Source: Sipunculus nudus (lineage: Eukaryota; Annelida; Sipuncula; Golfingiida; Sipunculidae). Taken from it: a stretch of 64,000 nucleotides of DNA. Below are positions 39,740 to 50,100 of this stretch, one piece after another. The DNA lies in the NCBI GenBank assembly GCA_026874595.1, contig CM049316.1, positions 68,164,676-68,228,675 of the forward strand, in the 5' to 3' direction. The translations under genes and the position numbers were made by a program. The notes under the pieces were generated by a model. It was not told where the DNA came from. It worked only from the letters and a program-made list of their open reading frames with translations, and did no database searches. Within the stretch, counting starts at the first letter, position 1; each line of letters starts with the position of its first letter.

Positions 39740-40180
39740 CCTGCTATGTGAACAGAGTAATGATCTGAACTGAGTAATGGTTTAAACCAAGCACTGACTT
39801 AATAAGGATAATGATAATGAAATTAACCCAGTAGTGACATTAACTTGATGTGAAAACAAGGGTGATGTCAACAGAGTTATGATGTGAAAACAGTGGTGAT
39901 GTCTAGTATTGACTACACAAGAGTGACATGAAAACATTAAAGATAATAAACAAGTAAATTATGTGAACACAGCAGTGACATCAACAGAATAATGATGTGA
40001 AAACAGCAGTGACATCAAGAAAATAATTAAGTGATCAAAGCGTTGAAATTGACAAGGTAATAACTGTAAGGATACCAAGAACAAAGAGAATTAAGGATAA
40101 ACACTAATATAAACAGATTACTGTTATAAAAAGAGAGCATTAAAGTGAACAGAGTGACATGAACAGATCTTGAACAGATG
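39740..40180. repeat. Highly diverged GTGACAT-type minisatellite
   Basis: Repeated words such as GATGTGAAAACAGCAGTGAC, ATCAACAGAATAATGATGTG and close variants recur at irregular 30-40 bp spacing. Confidence 0.55.
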
Positions 40181-40892
40181 ATAATGTTATACACCATATA
40201 TTATGTATAATCACCAATAATCTCAAAGGAGTATTGCCAACTGCAGGAAGAGAGAACAAATGTACACTGTACACACATGTACAAGGCACAAGTGTGAGTA
40301 GGTTAAGACAGCTTCCCTGGCAAAAACCCAGATATCTAAAATCAATTGAAAAGTTGTTTTAAATTCACATTAGACCCTATAAAGTATACATTATTTTAAA
40401 CTTGATGAAGTGTTGCTGTTACTGATTGATGGTACACATACTGCTTTTCAGTTTATCATTTCCCTTGATCTACCTTAAACCTGAAATTTTAAATTTTGAT
40501 TCAATAAAAATTTTAAATTTGATTTTTAAACAAGAAAGCCACATGGTAGATGTGAATGGAAAAAACACAGTTCTGACATATTATCATCTACTTTAATATC
40601 TGCATACAAAAACATAGCTTGTTGTTACTTGATGCTTAAAATTGCATTCTATTAAAAAATTATACATTTTGTTAAATAAAAAAAATCATAGGAAAATGAA
40701 TGAAAATTTAAAAAGTATATATCCCATCAGCACATGGTACCAGGTTTAAAATTATATATATTTTATTGGTCTAATATTAATTTTAAATGACTTTTGGGTT
40801 GATTTTGAATGAGGGATTGTTTCACAGTGATGCTACCTTAAAAGATTCGCTAATAATGGCACTGCTGGAACCATGGAAACATTTCACCGGAA

Positions 40893-41150
40893 TCATACAG
40901 AACTTGGTGATGTAGCTGTAGGTGTCATTTCCACATGACGATTTTCCGGTATAATATTCTGGAACACAGCTTCTAATTTCTCCTCCATGTTGAAGCCCAT
41001 GAGGTCCTTCCTAGTAACAACCCCTACAACTTGATTGTTTTCATTGACCACTGTTAGGTGGCGCAACCCAAGTGTCCGAAATATGATGTACATCCGATGG
41101 AGGCTGAATTTGTCCATGACTGTCACTGATGACTGGTTTGCATATGGTTC
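40893..41150 (-). CDS. CLC terminal exon with CBS2 domain
   Basis: 258 nt, phase 0, acceptor ATTTGTTTCAG, stop TGA at 40895-40893. It contains the CBS2 core: FSLHRMYIIFRTLGLRHLTV, then NQVVGVVTRKDL. The 'LFR-LGLRHL-VV' and 'VG-VTRKDL' phrases are among the best conserved in ClC-6/7-type and plant or protist CLC proteins. A tail of about 30 residues rich in Pro, Thr and Ser follows. An in-frame ATG upstream (41201) lies in the intron and is not a start. This is the strongest protein evidence in the window. Confidence 0.92.
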   Translation of the reverse strand, partial: EPYANQSSVTVMDKFSLHRMYIIFRTLGLRHLTVVNENNQVVGVVTRKDLMGFNMEEKLEAVFQNIIPENRHVEMTPTATSPSSV

Positions 41151-44100
41151 CTGAAACAAATTATAAAAGTTATTATTATTATTTTTAGTCATTTCAATCA
41201 CCCTGGCTTGAGTTGAAATATTTTGTGGAATAAAAGGTCAAATTTTGCTCCCTCTGCTTTCCTGCTCCATTGACCTCTTATGACATTAAGACTATTTTAT
41301 CCTAGCCATGTATCCGAGCCAGGAAAGAGAGGGATACCAGCCCAGTGAGTTGTTACATTTCGTTTTGACTGACAGCTAACCAGCCTAGACTGTGCATGGA
41401 CCACAGCTCAGAAAGACAGGCCTGTCACCGCCCGGGATGATACACACTACATTTATATCATATCTACACATATCATATATTTACTGAGGTAGAACTAACT
41501 TAAAGGGGCCTGTTCCTTTGGTTTATATCCACGTTTGTAACATGTGGGGGGGCCTGAAAAAATAATCGAGACTGAAAAAAAAACCACATTCAACAACGAC
41601 CTCTGCTGGCACGTTCATTGACCCAGAGTTTTGAAATGGGTGTTTTGCAGCTAGTAGCTTTTCCATTTGCTCAAACATGCATCAACCAACTTAGGTACTG
41701 GTAACCTGGTTCTTCTGTTTGTCAACACTTGGGCGTGTTTGTATTTTAACAAGTCCATACATTGATCACAAAGGTGTTTTCTGAATAGGAATGACCTACA
41801 TGTCATGAATATGTTCAGCAGAGTAAGCTAGAAACCACATAAATTCTACGGTAAAAAGCTTCAGGCAAATAGCTGCCTTTACAAAGGTGCTGAATTTGTC
41901 ATCAATTTAATGACTATGAATGTATATATACAGTGAAACCTCTATATTACAACCACCAATGGAACTTCAGTAAAGTGGTCACATTTTCGAGATGGTCATC
42001 TAAGCGAGGTCTGATATAAAGAGCAAAAGAGAATTCAACAATTTGGACTTGGAAAAGGGGTTTTTATTTAAGGTGGTCTATAAACTGAGATGGTCTTTAG
42101 ATGAGGTTTTATATATTATATATATTCAAATATCCTGTCACATTTAACTAGTGATACATAAAAAGTCAGCTCACCAGGTTTATGTAGAGTGCCCTGTACT
42201 TGGATTCTGTGGTGTAATGTGTCAACATCTCATGGACTACCTCTGGTTTGGACAGTTTGTCCAGGGTAAACTGGAGAAAGACACAGAATGTTTATCTGAT
42301 TAGCACAGTATAAAATTTAAAAAAATAAATAATCAAGCAAATAATTAAACAATGAAATAACTGAAGATGTGCAGTCTAGGGATATTATATAGCTGAAACT
42401 TTCACAATAAGAGAAAAGCATGGCTAATTGAACAGACCTTTTCTGTGTGTATTGTAAGAGGAATGCACTCGCGCCGAAGTGCAGCCAGGCCGACCTGCCA
42501 GCGACCTTACCAAGGGCCGGGATGTAAACCGCGAAAAGGAGAGGTCACCTGCCGAGTTTCTGAGTCAGTATGCAAGCCAAGTGCGGTCAAGTCTTTAACG
42601 ACGGATTTCAAGCTACTGACCCGGTGACACTTGACTGAGGGTGAGTTGTCACCTTCATTTTGGTGTGAGCTTCACGCTGAAGTTTACATTTGGCGACGAA
42701 GATAAATATTTTTGTCAAATTTTGACAAAATTGGGCAGAACTATAGAAACCGGGCTTCAGCCTTCCGCCGGTACAACGGGTGTCGCATAATAAATTGTTT
42801 CCTGGAAAAGGCCGATGCATATCATTTTCCTCAGAATTCCCGTATTTAATTTTGCTCATAGCTGGAGTTTATTATATTAGAGGAGGAGGGGTCCGGGGAA
42901 CCTGGGTTCCCCGTCTGAACGGGGGTGTGGGGGCGGAGCCCCCACCTAAAGCTTAATTTTCCGGTTAAAATAGTAAATGGTTCTTCCATTTTCGCGATAG
43001 ATGCCTCTTCAATTGCAGATATAAATGAACAAAACTTGCTCCTGCTGGTATCTCGTCTTCACGGCTCACATAGTAGCGTGTAGCGCTCCTAGTCTACAGA
43101 TCGTAGGTTCGATTCCCGTTTCAGGCAACTTCTGATGCTTAGTAGTTGTTTATGTTAGAAGAGTTGAGTGTAGGGACATCTACAGGGAAAAGTAGGAATT
43201 AAAATAGGGAATGAGAGGAGACAATTTTATTTATACGTTCCTCAATAGAAGCGAAGCCCGCGTTCTATAGTGGCTCCCAAAATTGAAGCGGGCCCCCCGA
43301 CAATACCTCGATTGTCGCCCGCCTTGTCCGCAACGTATTGGTTGCGTTTTCAGCTGTGCATGCAACCCCGTTCTGCAGGCGTTGTACAGGCAGAATTATA
43401 TGTCCAAGCGACCTATAACTTCTTCATACAATATTTGAATACATCTTTTCTTTCGGCCACTCAGCATTCCTTTTAAATTTATTACTGTGCCGTGTTAAAC
43501 CTGAAGTAAACAGATTGCCTGCTGATCACGTGATCAGAGGGGGCGGCACACGTGAATGAACGATACATCTTTCTGGGACCAAACCTACCTGTTGTCAACA
43601 ATTTAAATAGTTTCAAAATTCACCCCTTAAAGCAAAATTTAATAACTTTATTAAAATTACTCCCTCTTTTGTCAATTCTACCTATTATCTTGCTAATAGC
43701 CAGTATTCTGCCAGGACATCTGCTGTAAAACAAGTTTTTTTTGCATTCAGTGACAGCTAATCACTGATACCAGAAATTTCATTGAACCAATTTGCAGTTT
43801 GTTCATACTGTCAGTGATATTTACACTGATATAATACTTGCAGTGACAAAATCATTCACTGCATTTGGCTTTCATTGTCAGTGATATCTGCACTGACATA
43901 AACTTGCAGTGAAAATCATTCACTGCATTTGGCTTTCACTGTCAGTGATATCTGCACTGACATATACTTGCAGTGAAAATCATTCACTGCATTTGTCTTT
44001 CACTGTCAGTGATATTTGCACTGACATATACTTGCAGTGAAAATCATTCACTGCATTTGGCTTTCACTGTCAGTGATATCTGCACTGACATATACTTGCA

Positions 44101-47100
44101 GTGAAAATCATTCACTGCATTTGGCTTTCACTGTCAGTGATATTTGCACTGACATATACTTGCAATGAAAATCATTCACTGCATTTGGCTTTCACTGTCA
44201 GTGATATTTGCACTGACATATACTTGCAGTGAAAATCATTCACTGTATTTGGCTTTCACTGTCAGTGATATTTTCACTGACATATACTTGCAGTGAAAAT
44301 CATTCACTGCATTTGGCTTTCATTGCCAGTGATATCTGCACTGACATATACTTGCAGTGAAAATCATTCACTGCATTTGGCTTTCACTGTCAGTGATATT
44401 TGCACTGACATATACTTGCAGTGAAAATAATTCACTGTTTTTGCCTTTCATTGTCAGTGATATCTGCACTGACATTTACTTGCAGTGCAATACACATTCA
44501 CTGTCAGTGGTCCATTCACTGCCATTTACTTACAGTGACCAGACCTCACTGTAAGTATCTACACTTGTAAGTGCTTCATTTTTAAGCGAGTTGCTCAGAC
44601 TTTCAACTAGTGAGTCTGTGCAGCTCATAGTCTATATTTAAGCTGTGTTTATTACTCTGCCCTTTTGCTACACCACACCTTGTCACAACTAATCCAGAAA
44701 AAACAAGTTACAGTAATAATATAATAGTACAGCATTGTCTCATGACTTAAGCATCAAGGTATTACCCTGCTAGTTTTCATTACTTTTAGTTGTACACTTA
44801 ATACACTTGCCAGTTGCTGTACCTTTAAGTGATTGACTTACTACCTTGTAATTTCTATTGACATTATTTTCTGCACGCTCCCAGTGCTAGTGTCTACATT
44901 AAAGATCCCCTGGCTGTCAGTGATATAATTATTGTGCCCCTTAGCCTTTTTAGTGCCTTATTCATGCAAGTCACTTAGTTTGGCACTAACTTTTTTGGAA
45001 GTCACTAATACATAGGGCTCACCTGAAGTCATTTTGTCTAATAGACTAATCACCTTAGCCCTTCAGTATATTAGCTTTTTGCAGTTTTGTGCAAAAGTTT
45101 TCTCTTTCATTAAACTTGGAGCCTTGATTTTATTTGTTTATTTATAAGTCATCTCTGTCTGTTATATCTATACTGTGCTCATGTCATTACAGTATATAAT
45201 CTCATTGTTCATATGGCTTGGCGCTTAAGCTTATCTGTTGCATATCTTTTATATATGTCACATATATGCGTGAACAGTTGGTACAGCTGAAACTTCACTT
45301 GTCCCAGCTCACTAAGCTACTAACTTTATATTATTTCAATTTCATATTTTTCTTATTAAACCAGTTGTTAACAGCTTTTAGTAAGCCCTGCTCTTTGTTT
45401 ACTTTTTTCCCTTGCAATAAAAAATAACGGGGTGAGTGAAGGAAGGAAGCAGGAGTGATTGCTATAGCCTGTTGTACTCACTTATCTTTAAAGAATGGCT
45501 AGTCATAAGCGATTAGATGTTTGTAAGGCGTCAGCCAGACAGATGGCCGAACATCTGCCTGATATACGTACGAAAGACTCCGCCAAAGAGATCATCCTGC
45601 TAATAGATGAAAACCCAGCCTTTGGCCCAGACGATCTTGAATGTGTGACTGGAGTCTTGGCCACAACATGGGTCCAGCTCGTTCAAGAGGGGAGACTGCA
45701 TTTCTCAAATACAAAACAAAGATCTGAAATCCAAGAGGACGACAGTGCTCCAGCAAATGTGGAAAAAAGTGGGATAGCCCATAGTGATCCCAAAATCGGC
45801 CAGCTGTTACGAGCCCATCCCAAACAAGGAGTGTATGGGGGAAATGCTACAAAAAACAGCGGTTAAACCAGAGGCTCTGATAGTACCCCAAACACCATAC
45901 AGGATATAGCCGATACGATGCCATCATCAGGCATATTGGCTTTAAGTGCACCCAGCCGATGTCGACAGGTAGGCCCAGTCGGCGCAGCATCTAATTCAAT
46001 GATGGGCTACTCATGCCACTCAGACGAGGAGGGCAACCAGCTCACTATCCATGAGGTCCCGAGCCAATCTCCACATCGTGAACCTCCTCCTAGGAGGCCA
46101 AGAGTGTCATTAGTCACAAGTCGCTCAGCAACAAGAAACCGCAACCCAAGCCAACATCTGGATGCAGGCCCTTGTCATGATCAAGAACCATATTATCATA
46201 GCTATGATGTTCCCCTGTCTCAGGTGCAACGGAGACCAGACAGGGACAATCTGCATGTTCGAGACAGGGAACCAGCTTCCTGGGAGAAGAGACATAGTCA
46301 CGAAACAATGAGACACTCAAGGTCTGTGCAATCGAGGGAGCGAATACCAAGGCGTTATGTGGAATATCTCCCTGTAGAGGATCACAGGCTTAGGAGTTGC
46401 AAACAATCAGGAAGACGGCGGAGGGATCATGGAAACTCAAGCACGTCAGAGAGTTCAGATAGCTCAAGTGATCGTGAATACAGATGTCTGAAGAGAAAGC
46501 ACACTAAGCACCGCCATCATAGCTCCAGTTCAGATAGCTCAGAGGAGAGACATGGTGGTCATCACAGGGCCCACACAGGTCGCTCTTGTAGCCCCCAGGC
46601 GCCAAGGTTAATAACCTTTTCTGGTGGTGATAGCAGCAACTGGGACAGCTTTATTTACCAATTCAGCAGGTATGCAGAACGGTATGGATGGTCCAGTCGT
46701 AAACGTGCAGAACGCCTTCTAGACTGCCTTTCGGGTAAAGCACTAGACTATGTGAGGGAACTTAGGCTGGACTCGGATTACCGAACCTTGACCCGCAAGC
46801 TAAGCAAGCGTTTTGGAATTAGTGAGACGCCCATCACGGTTCGTAGGGAATTGCAGTATTTGAAACAGGAGGAGAGACAAACGTTGGAGGAGTTTGGCCA
46901 GAAGGTCCTATTTCAAGTCATGAACGGCTTCCCCGAAGCAAAAGAATCCACTGTGGAGCAATTAGCGGTCGAGGACTTCCTGAAAGGTTGTCTCGACAAA
47001 AAGGCAGCAGCCACAGCTATGTGCAAAAACCCAACAAAGGTACACAAAGCGGTGCAATATGTGAAAGATGCTGCTAACAACTATAAGGCAATTTATGGCA

Positions 47101-50100
47101 AGTCATCACTGCCAGTCCGCAGGGTAAGTTTCCAGAGTCATCCAGACTCGGAGGAGACCAGCCATTCAGTCAGGGCCACGAGTGTTAGGGATGCTCGACT
47201 CTGTGAATCAACAGGCAGTTCTGGATTTGAGATGAGAATGAATGATCAAATGGAAAAAATGAACGAGCAATTCAATGAAAGGATGAGCCGTCTAGAAGCT
47301 ATGCTCCAAAAGTTGATAGAACCATCAAGGTCAAGATCTAGGTCACCAAGTTACAGTCGTTCACCCCAGAGACCTGAAGAAGCAGTTTGCTTTAAATGCC
47401 ACCAAAAGGGCAATTTCAAACAAGATTGCCTGAGTAAATCACAGACAGGCCAGGAAACGGCACAGGGTTTAAATGCAAAAGGGTTGGGTCCACTGGCCAA
47501 GACTCAACCCGACTCCTAAATGGCCATCTGGAAGCCAAGGAAAATGTAATCGAGCCCAGCCTTGCACCTGGGGTTTACGGGCAATTAAAGAAAGATCAAG
47601 ACCTGGTGACCATTGAAGCAAATGGGACTTTTGGTAGAGGGCAATCACTGGTGGTGCCCGTTGAGTTAAATGGAATAAGAGCAAATGCAACAGTAGACAG
47701 TGCCGCACAGGTGTCCATTATGAGCAAAGACCAGTTTGAGCAGATACCGGCCGGCGAACTCATCAATACAAACCGAGTAAACCTGAAAAGTATTGAAAAA
47801 GATGCTAGTCTTATCCCAAATGTCAAAGTCCATGGCAGAACACTCAAACTTGGGGACAAGCAGTATGAATGGCAGTGGTATGTAGCAGACATAACAGACC
47901 TGCTGCGCGTAGAATTCCTGATAGTCAAGAAGTGTTCCATGAACTTTGCCACCAACACTAAATTCATGCCAGAAAAAACAGTACTAGCATCTCTTAAACA
48001 AACTTACAATGGACAGCTGTGCCCAGTATATGTGGTGACCACTGGAAGAAGGCATATCATACCGCCTAACACGGTTTCTTGAATCAAGATGACAGTACTA
48101 GGTGCAATGAATGGCCTTGAATTCATCATGGAACCCCTCGGCAGAAACTTGAAAGGACTCCTTGTGTCAACCGCTTACACCAGAGAAGACGGGTTCCTCA
48201 GTTTGATAAACTACTCTGACCATCATGTGACACTGGAAGCTGGGGTCAGTATTGGCACTGCCTTAGAGATTGAAGAAACAATTGTCCCACAAGATCAGAA
48301 CAATGGGGATTGGGACAAGGGTGGTGGTGAGGCTTGTTCGGAATCGGCCTTGCTGGTCTGGGCAAGCGAACCACCATTCAGCACTTACCCGGTCCAAACA
48401 GCTTCACTGACGGATACAGGGGGCTCAAGTGTTGAGAAAACAAAAGTGTTGGGCTGCTTCGTCCTATCACCACAACAAAGAAGGTACTGCACCATGAGGA
48501 AGGAGCTCCTTGCAATTATGAGATTCTGCCGGCACTTTAGTCACTATGTTTTGGGAAGAAGGTTCGTTGTCAGGACAGATCATAATTGCCTAGCTTGGCT
48601 CGTGCCATTAAGATACATCAAGGAACAGTTAACCAAACGGATTGAGGAGCTGGCAAAGTTTGTAATTATGCAACAGCCAGGCGTGATACATCAGAACGAA
48701 GGTGCGGTTTCCCGTTTGCAAGATCTATTGGACAGGTGCAATTGTTATCAAGCTGGCTGCGATGGAGAACACCTTCCTTGCAGAGGTACCCGGAACTGCA
48801 CCATGGCTCATTACCTGTGGGAGAGTTTCCACAATGATGTCGATGACGTGTTGCCATTGGTGGTGAGGCAGCTCGATGCCTGCATCTCAGACAGCCCGGA
48901 TTCCCAGTTTCAGGCAGCCAAGCCGCCGGGTTGGGACTCGGCAGTTTGTGGTGCAGGTGATTGGTTTGCCTCGCCTGGTAAGCACATTGTACTTGCCACG
49001 ACAGTCCAGCAATGTGAGGAAAGTTCTCAACCATCCCATCCGATGCAGGATTACCCTTCAACTGAACTTGCTGAGTTACAGGAACAGGACCCGGACATCG
49101 GTTCAGTGATATTATGGTTGTCATCTGAAGACTACAATGAAATGCCGACGCAGGCAGACTTCAATCTGAACAGCCAGGCGACTAAGTGGCTGTGGTTCCT
49201 CAAGTCACAGCTGTTGCTTAAGGATCCAGCGCTGAACTACAAGTTAGAAGATACAGCTGGCTCTTGGGCATACCTTGTTGTTTCTCGGTCACTGCAAGCA
49301 GAAGTTTTGAGCATTTGCCACGGTAGTAAAGCTGCAGCACACATTGGCTTTGAGGAATCGCTCACAAGACTGAAATGTTCTTTCATTTGGTACCAGATGA
49401 GTCAAGATTGTAAGTTACACTGCCAGATGTGTGACTTGTGCCACAAGAATAAGAAGGCCACGAAAAGACCTGGTCACACTGGTTATCCAATGGAGAGAGT
49501 ACATTTAGATGTGTTAGTCTCTTTCACTGATAGTCAGACAGGAAACAAATACGTGGTTATGATGATTGACCTGTTCTTCAAGCTGGTTGAGTGTGCTGCA
49601 GTGCCAGAGCAATCCGCTTCAACCAGCGTCACCAAGGTTCCTGGAGCATTTTGTCAGCACGTTTGGATGTCCTAAATATGTGCACACTGACCAGGGCACC
49701 AATTTTGGATCACAGATATTCTCATCTCTGTGCAGGTTGCTGGATATAGCCCGTACTAGGAGGACACCGTACCACCCAAGCTCTAATGGCCAGGTCGAAA
49801 GGCGAAATAGGACGCTCCTCCAAATGATACCTTGTCTGATCGATGGGAATGTTAAACATTGGGAGGGTGATCTTCTAATGATAGCTATGGCTTCGCACTC
49901 GATGGTGAACAGTTCAACCGGTTTCTCGGTAAACCAGGTCATTTTAGGGAGAGAAGTAGTCCAACCCGATGATCTTATATTTGGCACAGCAACTGGTGGA
50001 ACCAAAGACTCGCAGGCGTGTAGCATAAACCAGTGGGTCAAAGACCTTAGGGACAGGCAAATCAAGATCCATGAACAGGTCAGGCAAAATCTGAAGACGA

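Larger units (their letters stand above)
36001..40892. other. Non-coding stretch downstream of the CLC gene
   Basis: AT-rich, with no gene recognised. It contains a C24 tract at 36839-36862 followed by an A-rich run, the fold-back element at 37595-38025, a short tandem repeat at 38915-39045 and a diverged minisatellite at 39740-40180. The last few hundred bases should be 3' UTR of the CLC gene on the minus strand. A minus-strand AATAAA at about 40762-40767 is a plausible poly(A) signal, roughly 125 nt past the stop codon. Confidence 0.5.
42705..45494 (+). other. Long 5' leader of the retrotransposon
   Basis: About 2.8 kb lie between the primer site and the first gag ATG, unusually long. It holds two strong hairpins (42894-42945), a tRNA-like stretch (about 43060-43130), the 64-bp tandem array (43800-44545) and AT-rich filler. 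No frame is recognisable. Part may be later nested insertion, although I see no target duplication inside. Confidence 0.7.

Noticed and set aside
42445-42627. Small protein frame repeated at 51289-51519
   Set aside because: The identical peptides come from the two LTRs, not from a conserved gene.
46114-46350. Minus-strand frames inside gag
   Set aside because: They are shadows of the plus-strand gag frame; the same is true of minus-strand frames at 47469-47967, 48666-49124 and 49619-50065.
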